Of a stretch of 64,000 bases of DNA, positions 53,780 through 64,000 are shown piece by piece. Each line of letters opens with the position of its first letter. The first letter of the stretch is position 1. The stretch is from Chaetoderma sp. LZ-2023a (Eukaryota; Mollusca; Caudofoveata; Chaetodermatida; Chaetodermatidae), in the NCBI GenBank assembly GCA_034401795.1, contig CM067367.1, forward strand, positions 49,144,485-49,208,484, given 5' to 3'. The position numbers and the translations under genes are program-made. The notes under the pieces were generated by a model. The model saw only the letters and a program-made list of their open reading frames with translations. It was not told the origin of the DNA and made no database searches.

Positions 53780-55857
53780 AACCATGCAAGCTTTCTACTT
53801 TCTTTCTCAGTATATCGAAATATGAAAATATAAATTTAGAAATTACAACAACGATTATCAATTATTTGATGCCAACGATATGCACGTTTTCTGAACACTA
53901 GATCAGACCAGGTGTGGAATTGAGATTTCATCATTATTGTATACAACTGTTCTCTAAACACCTATATCCCTTCAGTACAATCTGCTGTTCCTAAAGGTAT
54001 TTATTCTGATTCAGATTAAATTCTTTGTAGCTTTTTAAAAATTATCCTGGAACTAACATTTGTCAAAATAAATGTATTCATAAAAAGAAAGAAATGAAGT
54101 GTAAAATAGCTTAAAATCATATAGATATAAATAAATCCGAAATGTATCACGTGCCTCACCAGTAGCAGTCTTTGAGGAACTGGACTAAAGTCTGGTCGGA
54201 ACTGGACTGAAGTCTGGTCGGAAATTTAAGGAATGGTGTTCTGGTCAATATCTCCGTTACTATAAAATCCATGATTGGCAGGTTGCCAAAATATTTTTGA
54301 ACAATTTTGTAGTAATTTGTCCGATATTAACCGAGATATTAACGAAAACGTCATTCCCTGAATTTTCCGACCAAACTTTAATTCTGAAATCTCGGACTGT
54401 ATTGTCAAAATAATATTAGGATACCTAAAAGACTGAGCAGATTCTATCATGTGAGTTCTTGTGCCATATTTTTTTTTTTATCAATTGTGATATCATTTCA
54501 TGCATACAGGATAAGCAATTGAGCAAAAACATTGATTTTATGGAAACTAAAATATCCGGTTGGTGGGATAAGATTTTTGGGGCAAAAACTGTTCTTACGT
54601 CATGGAACCGCGACTCCAATGAAAACTATATATTATCCTAGATTTGTACCAAAGTTGGTGCTTTTATCACATTTTGAACGATTCTGGCATTTTTACTCTT
54701 TTATTAGCTACACTAATAGCGACAGAATTAGAATAAAGATTAGTTAGATATATACGCTATGCATGTCCGCCCATTTGTGTTATTATATACCAGTATTTCA
54801 CTTTGCCCTAATGACATGACCGGCCACAGTAAAAAAACCTCTCACTGAAGGATCCCTGCATAGTACCAATATTAGATTGAAGCCAAACAAGTTTACATGG
54901 TTAGGTCCTTATACCAAAGTTATATTTATATACACATAATCTTTAATCAACCTATATGACAACGCCCTTTCCCAAAAATTACTTAGTTCCCCAAAACCAA
55001 GGGTGAGGTCCAGCCCTCCAGGGCGCATATCACACATAGGCAGCCTTGCCGAAATTGTTTTAAAAAATACTCACAGATCAACACAACAAGCGACTGAACA
55101 ACATATTGATACTGACTGACGCATGCAAGTTGTGAGTTGGGTCTAGATGTCTAGAATGCTTTGAATTTGTGCTAGACGCAGGAGGAAATAACTTGGTGAC
55201 AGTTATTCTCAAATGAAAGCAGCCACGAAAAATCGTCTGTAGTTGATCCACCATAACTGCAAACAGCTCCATCGGATTTTGAACCTCAGAGTACACGAAC
55301 AGCCATTTAGTACTGCTTGTGGATGAGTACATACCTAATAGTGTGACAATCCGAACCACGATCATCCTATTGAAAAAGAGCTTTACAGTGATATTTAATG
55401 TGGGGGAAATGTTACCTTATAACTGGATGCATAGCAATTTCAGCTAAAACAATATTGTTTACTATATGGCATTAATTTTGTTTATTTAATCACTGATTAT
55501 TTGACTTCTTATATTGATATCAAACTAAGGTAGGTTGTCCTAACAATTGCAGGAAGGGGATTAGTTGTATATATCATTGTGTGCATTGGTTATACAGAGG
55601 TACGTAGCAGAGGCATGTTCAGATTTGTAAACACTGACATTACGCACAATGAAGTAGTTTGTTCAATACATGGATGTCTTAATATCACCTCAGCATCGTT
55701 TGATCCTGCGAATCAATATTAATTGATGGTTGGCTAGTTCATGGAAATATGTGGCCATTATTGTTGCCAAGCTTCAGGTATTTACAGGAACCTATGTATG
55801 ATTACTGTATTCTGTGGGTGTAGTAGTAGAAACATCCTCCATCTGCAATCAGTTCAT
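53780..55857. other. No gene seen
   Basis: AT-rich. At 54186-54420 TCTGGTCGGAACTGGACTGAAG is tandemly repeated and partly inverted (GGTCGGAAATTTAAGGAATG against CATTCCCTGAATTTTCCGACC), forming a hairpin-like repeat of about 190 bases. No coding recognised. Confidence 0.45.
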
Positions 55858-56953
55858 CTACACTTTTGACCACTGTCTTGTCCTCATATCAGCCAAAATA
55901 TTTAGCCTCTTCTTAATATGACTACGGAGTCCTGTTTTCTTGAGCTCATCTCGCAGCATGCTTAACATATGTTTGCAGTGACGTCCTCTCCTGGCTTTTG
56001 ATTTATTGTCTCTCAGTATGGCGAATTCCAATGCTCTCTGTGTTGCGGTATTTTCTGGCATCCTTGGCCCATGCCCAAACGTTGATCATCTAGAATGAGA
56101 GCAGCGATGTATTACACATCTTGAATACGACAGCATTGGCCATTATGCTGTTTGGCCATCAGTGTCCAGTGATAGGGAGTAAGTATTTGCGGTGGCAGAC
56201 ATCGAATTTGTATAGAATTGCCTTTGGAGCTACCCAGCTGCTACAGTTGTATAGCATCAAGGAGACGCATATGGCGCCGTTCAAACGTAGTCTTTTTGCC
56301 AAGGACATCTTTGACCTACGAAGCCACAGCTGCCAGAGGAACTGGAAGTTTATGCTTACCACGACGCAGCGAGCAACAATCATGCAGTACTACAGAACAG
56401 TGAGCACTTAATTGTACTTTTCCTCCTTAAAGTAGATCGTCCTTTCTTTAGCTTTATGCATTTTCCATAGTGATATGTGATTCTGTATTCAGAAATTTCA
56501 GTTTGCTTGTAGTTCATCATCACAACTGGCCTGCTGTAGTATTTATAGGATCCGTGTGCGTTTAATTGTGTCAAAGGCTCCTGATATGCCAATGCCCATT
56601 TGGTGGAAATCCCATTGTTTGGACATCACTACTGACACAATCATGACGAGCCAATGCAACGTATGGCCAGCTGCGTCCACGTTCAAAGCCACTTTGACAT
56701 ATACCAGTGAAGTCATCGATCTTGTCCACGATGCGATAAATGGTAACATTGGATACAATTTCCGCTACCCTGTTGAGGAGAACAATGGGATGCATATCGT
56801 CTGGAGGACTTGCGTTCCTGAGCTTGTGTACTGTGTTAGGGGGTGTTGGCCTACATCATCTATGGGAAGCTGGTCCATAAAGGCGGAAGCGATCATGTGC
56901 ATGATAAATTTTGAGATAATGTCACGTGCGTATTTGAATAGGTCATTGCCCAT
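55858..56953 (-). pseudogene. Non-LTR retrotransposon reverse transcriptase, decayed
   Basis: On the minus strand from high to low coordinate: LPIDDVGQHPLT, then around 56760 VSNVTIYRIVDKIDDFTG and CQSGFERGRS, then SVVMSKQWDFHQMGI and AFDTIKRTRIL (the palm D motif region). The C-terminal portion follows: MLYNCSSWVAP, PENTATQRALEFAI and RRGRH...LRDELKKTGL. Multiple frameshifts; the YADD-containing part between 56540 and 56390 is deleted. The style resembles RTE-like elements; the clade name is tentative. Confidence 0.72.
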
Positions 56954-57939
56954 TCCACCATGTCCGAAGTGCTTTCTCGCCTGCTACAGCTTTAATTAGG
57001 GTGGGGGAGGGGGGGGGGCGTGTCATCAGAAAATGGAGGCAAGGGCTCATTATCATGGTTAGTGAACTGTTCCTTGAACCATTCTAGAATTACGCTTGCG
57101 TTGCCCTGGTCAGTCCCAATAAAGTGTCATTCAGAGCTGTGTACAGTGTGTGGTGGTGTTAACTCGGCAAGTCACAGGGTTCAGACAGCCAGAAACATTA
57201 CCAGTCATCCGTGACAGTAATTTCATCTGCTAGGAAGTCTGCTTGTTGAATAGCAAGATATTGCAAGTGTTCGTTAATGTGGCGCATAATGTTATTGTGT
57301 TCCAAGCATGGTTTCGTGCGGTGTGCCGTGGTTGTAATTTATTAGTCTATGATAGTTTGTTCTTATTGGATTGCGACCACCCACCCCAAATCGCCAATTA
57401 AAAAAAACATTGTCGCTTGTGTAACACAGATGCCATCTGGAATTTGCCTATTTCATGTTAATCACATGAGAGTTTACCTGGTATTAATGAATTGCTAGGC
57501 TTCAACACATAGGTGTATGCACCAAACCATCAATCTAGTAATACTAGTTAGTAGGTCATTTATGCGTTTGGCTGTCAGCTTGGAAGTTATCTTGAGAATC
57601 ATGACTTCCGACGATCAGACTGCGGTAAACATTTAATATATTATATAGTATACCAGACACTAGCATAAACCGCTGATAAATCTTGTGTAGTAATTTTGAG
57701 ATGCAAACCATATATTGGCCCGACCATGCAACTTACTATGCCTTATTTTCATTAAATTGATCTGCATGTGTGGGAAATTGGCGTAGAATTGCCTAGGTGC
57801 ACTGGACTGCAAATGAACACATTGTTTCTTTGAAATCAATACGATTCACGTTGACCATTTCGGAAACGTATATATGCAAATGTATTTAATGAATTAATCT
57901 TGAACATGCTCGGTGTATACAACACTATGTTTCGTAGTA
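56954..57939. other. No gene seen
   Basis: Includes a G-run (57001-57020) and AT-rich unique-looking sequence; nothing coding or structured was recognised. Confidence 0.4.
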
Positions 57940-59069
57940 CGTAATAATAAATAATAATACAGCATTTGTATAGCGCCATTCATCAATTTGACTAATTTTC
58001 AAAGGTGCTTCGGTATATATGTGTTTTTAGTTTTTCTTTAAATTTCTCCCTAGAGCTTATCGTTTTAATATCCAGTGGTAGGGTATTCCAAAGTTTTGGC
58101 GCGGCGATGCTGAAAGCTCTGTCTCCACATGACTTCAGATTGGATCGTGGAATGTTTAGCAGGTGTTGATCTGTAGAGCGAAGAGCACGGTGCGGAGGGT
58201 GGGGCATAATGAGATCCTTCATGTATTCTGGAGCTTCATCGTGCATGCATTTCCATGTTAGGAGGATAAGTTTGAAGTCAATTCGTTGACGGACAGGTAG
58301 CCAGTGGAGGTGTTTCAGTATAGGGGTTATCTGATCACGTTTCTTGATCTGCATCAGGACATGGGGTGCAGAATTTTGAACCTGTTGTAACTTGTTCAGT
58401 GACTTTGCCGTTATACCATATAGCAGGCAGTTACCATTATCCAGACGTGATGTTATAAATGCATGGATAAGCGTTTCTGTTGTTTGATGTGTTAAAACAG
58501 TTCTTATTGAATTAATGTTTCTTAGATGGTAATATGCCGCTTTGCAAATAGATGTTACCTGCGCATCCAAATCCATAAACTGACCAAATATTACACCTAC
58601 ATTTCTGGCTGATGGATTTGCCATAATCAGACTGTTTACTAGTTGGACTTCGGTAGTATGAACCTTACTACGTTGATGTTTTGTCGATATCACGAGGAAC
58701 TCGGTTTTGTCTGGGTTTAGTTTAAGCTTATTAAATGTCATCCACTGACTAATGTCTGCAACACAATTCCGTACATGTTCAAGAGCCATGGTCTCGTTTG
58801 TATGCACGTTGGGTTGGAATGTCGGGTAAAGCTGCGTATCATCCGCATACATGTGGATCTGGAGATTATGTTGTTTCGCAATGTTTACAATAGGTGCCGA
58901 GTACACAGTGAAAAACTTTAGACCGAGAACTGAGCCTTGCGGTACACCGTACTCTAACAGGACACTAGCGCTGGAGGAGTTGGAGATAGTCACAGCTTGG
59001 TGTCTGTTTGTGAGATAGGACCTTACCCATGATAAGGCCGTTCCAGTTATGCCTATGCTTTTGTTCAAT
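57940..59069 (-). mobile_element. CR1-like LINE, 3' half (minus orientation)
   Basis: The minus-strand frame 59068-57992 (358 codons) starts NKSIGITGTALSWVRSYL and has GVPQGSVLG (41-49), HMYADDTQLY (YADD 74-77), LNPDKTEFLV, the thumb, and a C-terminus ending EKLKTHIYRSTFEN. The 3' end beyond the stop reads GCGCCATTCATC on the plus strand and finishes in an ATAATAATAAATAATAAT-type tail at about 57941, typical of CR1-group tails. One change is notable: the residue after VLG is Leu-Lys instead of the usual Pro-aromatic. The 5' half is on the other strand (59127-60388). Confidence 0.88.
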
Positions 59070-59126
59070 CGCGTGATTCACGTGAGACACGATTCACTTC
59101 AATGATATCATCGATAGTGCTAATCT
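59070..59126. repeat. 57-bp inverted repeat, left copy
   Basis: CGCGTGATTCACGTGAGACA ... GTGCTAATCT; complementary to 60427-60483 with a single mismatch. It lies exactly at the junction between the two opposed LINE halves. Confidence 0.93.
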
Positions 59127-60388
59127 AAACCACACACGTGCAAGGTCATACGCTTGATTTAATTATTGGTAGACCATCCGATGACATGATAAGTAATGTC
59201 CGTGTAGAATCATTCATTACGGACCATGCCGCAGTACACGGCACTCTCAATATTGTCAGACCACGATCGCCTAGAGAGACAATTACGTTTCGGAAGCCAA
59301 AACAATAAATCATAGTGACCTCGCAACGGATTTGAAAGCAAGTGAGTTGTTTTCGCATCCACAAACAACATTAATCCCATCTATCGAACAATACAATTCT
59401 GTGCTGGGTCAACTCCTCAACAAACATGCTCCCGAAAAGACGCGCACCATTGCTGCACGACAACAAGCACCTTGGTATAATTCAAACCTCACATCGGCCA
59501 AAAAGACGTGTAGACAATATGAGAGAAAATGGAGGAGAACTCGTTCGATGACTGATAGGTTGGCTTTTCAGTCTCGGAGAACATGTGTCGTAAATCTGTT
59601 CCATAAAGCAAACTCAGACTATTATTCAAATCTGATATCAGCTACAGCAGATCAGAAAGAACTATTTAAGGTGATAGATGAGCTTCTTCATAGGAAAGCA
59701 AACCCCAAACTGCCGAAACATAGTGACACTGCTACCTTAGCGAACACATTCAACACATTCTTCTCTGAGAAGATTGCCACCATTCGCAAAAACCTTGACA
59801 GCGTACCCCCTGTTGCAGTGCACGACGAAGAACTATACCATCCACCGGATCTAGAAATTTTCCGTCCAACAACCGAGGAGGAAATCTCTAAAATCATTAT
59901 GTCCTCGCCAAGCAAGACTTGTTCGCTCGATCCGATACCAACTACAATAGTTAAGCACCATCTTCAAATCCTTGCACCGATAATCACAAAAATCGTGAAT
60001 GTGTCCTTAGCTAATGGAGTTTTTCCATCTCTCATGAAAAATGCCTTAGTGACCCCGTTGCTCAAAAAGTCATCATTGGACTTGGATACCCTTAATAATT
60101 ACCGACCAGTTTCCAACCTTTCATTCTTGTCTAAGCTTGTAGAAAAGGTCGTGGCAGATCGTATATCTAAGCATATGCAGCAGTACCAACTGGCTGAAAA
60201 ATTTCAGTCAGCCTATAGAGAGCACCATGGAACAGAGACCACCCTGGTCAGGGTCCAGAATGACATTCTGCGTGCATTAGACAATCACAATGCAGTGTTC
60301 CTGGTTTTACTCGATCTTTCTGCCGCGTTCGATATGATCGATCATGAAATTTTAATTGAACAAAAGCATAGGCATAACTGGAACGGCC
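59127..60388 (+). mobile_element. CR1-like LINE, 5' half (plus orientation)
   Basis: It begins with the end of the endonuclease domain (THVQGHTLDLIIG, FITDHAAVHG at 59141-59240). After a one-base shift near 59305 it runs open from about 59330: APWYNSNL, HSDTATLANTFNTFFSEKI, SSPSKTCSLDPIPTTIVK, NNYRPVSNLSFLSKLVEKV and LVLLDLSAAFDMIDHEILIE (first catalytic Asp of the reverse transcriptase). It stops being LINE at 60388, exactly 34 bases into sequence that is also the start of the 3' half. Frame beyond that (to 60459) is not LINE. Together the two halves would make one reverse transcriptase if on one strand. Confidence 0.88.
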
Positions 60389-60426
60389 TATTTCATCACT
60401 TAATGTTTTCATTAACTAACTGTTGT

Positions 60427-60483
60427 AGATTGGCACTATCGATGATATCATTGAAGTGAATCGTGTCTCACGTGAATCACGCG
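60427..60483. repeat. 57-bp inverted repeat, right copy
   Basis: AGATTGGCACTATCGATGAT ... GTGAATCACGCG; partner of 59070-59126. A 38-bp spacer separates it from the LINE end at 60388. Confidence 0.93.
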
Positions 60484-62270
60484 ACGTATGACGTAATGCA
60501 TTTCATATTTTTGATCAAAAAGAACAAAAGGGTTGAAGACAATCTGCAGTTGAGAAAACGATTATGCTATTAATGTTTTATAGGTACATAGTCAGAAATC
60601 TTGGATAAGAATCGATCCATAATTTTGATCACTTACTTATTAGTAGATTATTCCAAACCAGGTCACGCCCATTTCTAGATAAGCGCTGTCCACATTCTAC
60701 ACACGTTTGCTGAGATTTTGACACTTGTAATGCTGACATCCCAAAATCTCAATTTTAAGGCATGCTCTTGAATAGTTTGGGCTCATTTGACTTGAAGCTG
60801 TAGTTCAACAACAGCTCTCATTCGAACAAATATTCAACATAATATTTGAAAAATTGTAAATTTACCAAAAACATACAATTCAGACGTTTTCTGTCGAAAC
60901 CTTGCCCTTTTTGTGTCGTGCCATGTCATGTGATTCTGCTAACAGTTGACATACTTTAATTTTGAGTAAAAGATCGACTTAGGTCATTGATAGCAAACCG
61001 TATCAAAACCAAAATAAAACGTACTCTTGAATACTTTGAACATAATTGGATTGCAAGACATTGCTGCCTAAGACAAACGTGGCTTCCAATCAAATTAAGT
61101 CCAAGATATTCAATTTCGCAGTTCTTACATTGTGTCCAAAATTGTACTAACCAGCATGCATCTGTTTTTGTTTTGGAAGCATGTTAATTTATTTATGATC
61201 TGTACTGCACTTTCAGCATGCTGGTCTCTTCTATCTCACATATTACCATGTACTAGGACCACGTGAGTGATTAGTCAATGTTCTCGGATTTATTATCTTT
61301 TAATTGGATATTGGCGTTGGTCATGACGTTGGTACTTTCATCAAGACTCGGTGAGAACTGAATGATATTGACTATGAGGATCAAATCTAATCTAAGAATA
61401 AACATATGTTGCATTGTATTAAACCTCACATCTCAGGGTTATCTAAACCTGGAAATATGATTGATGTAAGTAGAAGGGCAACGCTATGTGCGTCGATTCT
61501 GATTTGTCTAGAGATTGATGACATCATCAAGATTTGAATTACGCTACGCCACCTTTTTCCCGCCAAATAAACTCGAATCTGATGGGTTGGGAGAGAAATT
61601 ATTTGTTCTTTCTCGTCCAATGAGGTTCGAGTATTTCTTGTGCAGAAAATGGGGGCGAGGTCTAATGCATCTATTAATAATCACTCTAGCGACCAATCAG
61701 TTCGTCGCCCATATTATTGCTGTTTTCAGAAAGTTAAATGTAGCTCTGCTAAGGGAGTCAATACTATCGCCATGGCTGGGTCATATGACGCCATCTATGT
61801 TCGTTGTCATGCCTACCGACCCATTGAAAGGGAGTATGACTTATCGTGTGGGATAAGGCATAATGTAGTCCATATCGCAGCACTGGTAAACGAGTCCATA
61901 CCATCAGCCTTGGGTAGGTCAGAGTACGGGGCACCAACTGTCGTGGTGTTGGGCCTAATGCCCCATGAAAAGGGGCATGCTCTAAGCACTGTGGGCGGGG
62001 CCTAATATTGATGACGTCATCATTCTTTCGACCAATCTACATCGACGCCCATATCGTCACCCTACATTTGTACAGTTACAACATGTGCAGACATGTTCTG
62101 GCCAGTAGCCCATGCTCCCTCCCCCTGGGGATAATAAGGATAGAAAGTTTGGGAAGAGCGTAAGTTTGCAAAGCTTTGCCTAGATTAAGTAAAATTTCTA
62201 TAATAGTTACAATGAATTCAGCGTAATTTTATGCTGCAACATGCCTGTAGATCTCGGCGTAGATATTGAA
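60484..62270. other. No clear gene; repeated GACCAATC segments
   Basis: AT-rich to about 61500. Near 61650-61710 and 61980-62060 two similar blocks share GGGGCGAGGTCTAAT/GGGGCCTAAT, CGACCAATC and CGTCGCCCATAT/CGACGCCCATAT. A 121-codon frame spans 61640-62005 between and through them; I do not recognise it. Confidence 0.4.
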
Positions 62271-62279
62271 GGAGGATGA

Positions 62280-62890
62280 AGAGGATCAGCGAAGAGGAAC
62301 ACACTTTGTAGAATAACTATAGAACGGTTATGGGATCTAACATGGTTTACTCTGCGTGATGGGCCTAACGAATCAGAAAATTATATCTTAGACCTGCTAC
62401 ACCCACCTCTACCTACACTACAGCCATATCTCGACAATACATTGCTAGAGGATTTTCCACAGCTAGATCTAACCGCTCACACTCTAACAGAATGCGAATT
62501 ACCAGGAGAAGAAGAGGAATAATGAGAAGATTGCAGACCCCTAGAGTCCCAGGCTATGGCAGATCTCGATAATATATTAGCTGGGTTTGATAACGCTACA
62601 CCAGAAAGTGTCATTTTCGAGAACAATGTAAGGGGTGCACTAATTACTGAGGCACTCTTCCTTTACTACACATCTGCTGAGGATGACTATGGTGATATTT
62701 TTAATGATAACGATTCGCACATTCAAAGTGTGGCTATAAAGACACTTGCTCAGGCACTATAGCATTGAATGATGCTATAGATTATCAAGCAGATTGCTAC
62801 GGTTGTTAGCATAATCGGCTGACTCAGCGAGAACATGTGTACTCAGGAATAGACCATGTTCTAAGACCTGTCGATAACGTCATGCTATAC
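62280..62890 (+). pseudogene. Unrecognised coding-like tracts, probably decayed
   Basis: Without an ATG, 62280-62522 is open and codes an acidic, leucine-rich stretch (RLWDLTWFTLRDGPNESENY ... LPGEEEE). A 68-codon frame follows (62556-62762, MADLDNILAGFDNATPES). In a shifted frame 62740-62890 codes ALNDAIDYQADCYG and, after a TAG, EHVYSGIDHVLRPVDNVMLY. Amino acid composition looks protein-like, but I recognise no family and frames are broken. Confidence 0.35.
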
Positions 62891-63337
62891 TAGGTAAAGG
62901 AAAATATGACTTGTCATGCACATTATCTAATGAGGAATGCATGTATCCACTCTAAAGCAACAGCTATGTCCTCTACTAACGCAACAATAACAATTGTGAA
63001 CCCTGCAATTCATTATAAACCCCATGAGTGCATAACAGCGCTGAACACTTTGTAGATTCTGAACACATTTGGACCCTATGTGGAATCGAGTTTGATATAC
63101 TTTTTAAAGCTTGAATTACTGTAATACCATTTCAAAAGTAGCTATAACAGAAAGTTGGACGAATATCTTGAAACTAATTGAGACCTATCGTCATAAACAA
63201 TGCTCAGTCGAATTAGTTTCACACTATTGGTCAGAATGTGGATTATTGTTATTGTTAATATGGAGATGTATCAAATCGTCAAACCCTGATCGCTCTTTTG
63301 GGTATTCATGACACTTAGCAGGCTCTATTATTTTCAA

Positions 63338-63340
<3 letters not shown>

Positions 63341-63386
<46 letters not shown>

Positions 63387-63392
63387 AACCCT
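63341..63392. repeat. (CT)n microsatellite
   Basis: CTCTCT run with one TT interruption; a short CT run also lies at 53212-53230. Confidence 0.95.
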
Positions 63393-64000
63393 TTGGGGGA
63401 AGCAACACAATCCTTCTGGGAAGCACCTCAAATAATGGCATGGCTTGAATACATCTAGGTGTGAGCAGCCATTAAAACTAAACCAACACCAACAAACAAT
63501 GCGCATGGTAATCTAGCTTGGTTTATGGTTGAGCCGCAATCAACTCACCCTGGCGAGATGGCATTGGTCGTGTTAATATGCTGGTGGCCTTGCTTGCTTG
63601 CTGCTGTGTTCCTCGTGACGTCTCGTCGGGTATCGCCCGATAATGAAATGACATGGACGTGGAGACGAGTCTGTGGCGCTGGATACATGCAAACTGGACA
63701 TGTGAGTCGTGACTGGCGTGGCTTTGCTTTCGGTGCAGATGCTGGCACTCTGCTTTGCTCTCCTTTTGTGAAAGGGCATTTTAGCGACTTGACGACGTGA
63801 CTAGTAGGCCCTTTTTAATCTCCAAATAGCGCCATTTGCATTCAACTTATTATTTCTAATAGCAACAGATTATAATTTTCAGTTTTAATTTGGAACTTTC
63901 ATTTATAGACACTAGATTTTAATTTCAGTCTCTCCCGTTTCTTGCACATGTCATTATTTTAAGTTACCTACGTTTAGTTGATAGTATTATTTTTCAGTTT
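63393..64000. other. No convincing gene at the right edge
   Basis: A 91-codon frame at 63525-63800 starts MVEPQSTHPGEMALVVLICW and has a hydrophobic stretch at residues 14-31. It has no recognised homology and no sign of splicing. It may be chance. Confidence 0.3.

Noticed and set aside
61980-62060. Adenovirus-like terminal sequence (GGGGC, TGACGTCATCA)
   Set aside because: Only a CRE-like TGACGTCA and a GC-rich stretch; no inverted partner and no viral genes nearby.

Overview
This is intron-bearing, repeat-dense animal nuclear DNA, not bacterial: there are no operons or ribosome-binding sites, coding pieces are joined by GT-AG introns, and most recognisable protein sequence belongs to eukaryotic transposable elements (LINEs, a P/THAP9-like element, a Tc1-like remnant, Penelope-type GIY-YIG pieces and a large cut-and-paste transposon). 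Dispersed repeats of the kind that run from AGCTCRCCTG to GGCCTCTTGTTT, and an AAGGGAAGATAACTC motif, make a marine lophotrochozoan, most likely a mollusc, the best guess. That assignment is from memory of repeat types and is not proven here.

Layout. 1-1151: 5' end of a LINE on the minus strand (ORF1 with zinc knuckles). 1152-14203: tandem cluster of threonine tRNA genes and tRNA pseudogenes. Six copies are split by a ~91-bp palindromic insert, and three intergenic copies carry a ~94-bp hairpin. The cluster is interrupted at 5361-10964 by what looks like a complete 5.6-kb DNA transposon with an intact 858-codon transposase, 16-bp perfect terminal inverted repeats, a TAAA target duplication and an array of 14-bp subterminal motifs. 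14204-16663: a second LINE of the same kind on the plus strand, broken in ORF1 and cut off after its endonuclease domain. 16664-28.7 kb: noncoding sequence with strongly strand-biased composition, CACG and trinucleotide microsatellites, two minisatellites that reappear inverted further on, and dispersed repeats. 28770-34648: decayed P-element/THAP9-like gene with a THAP exon, a 2.6-kb intron and nested MITE-like inserts. 36880-37192: Tc1-like transposase remnant. 39.4-40.1 kb: inverted copy of the minisatellite element seen at 19.6 kb.

42053-50433 holds the only probable host gene: phase-0 exons coding for part of an alpha-2-macroglobulin/TEP/CD109-type protein, with Penelope-like endonuclease debris in one intron. 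52278-53568: decayed member (minus strand) of a multicopy invertebrate protein family that I recognise but cannot name. 55858-56953: decayed non-LTR reverse transcriptase. 57940-60483: one CR1-like LINE whose 5' half is inverted relative to its 3' half, bounded by 57-bp inverted repeats. 62.2-62.9 kb: small, unrecognised, probably decayed coding tracts.

The most notable system is the transposon at 5361-10964. It inserted into one unit of the tRNA array and a sister unit keeps the empty site, so its ends and target duplication can be read directly. Its subterminal motif shares the TCAGATA core with the terminal repeats, as expected if its own transposase binds both. No ribosomal RNA, CRISPR array or plasmid-type feature was seen.
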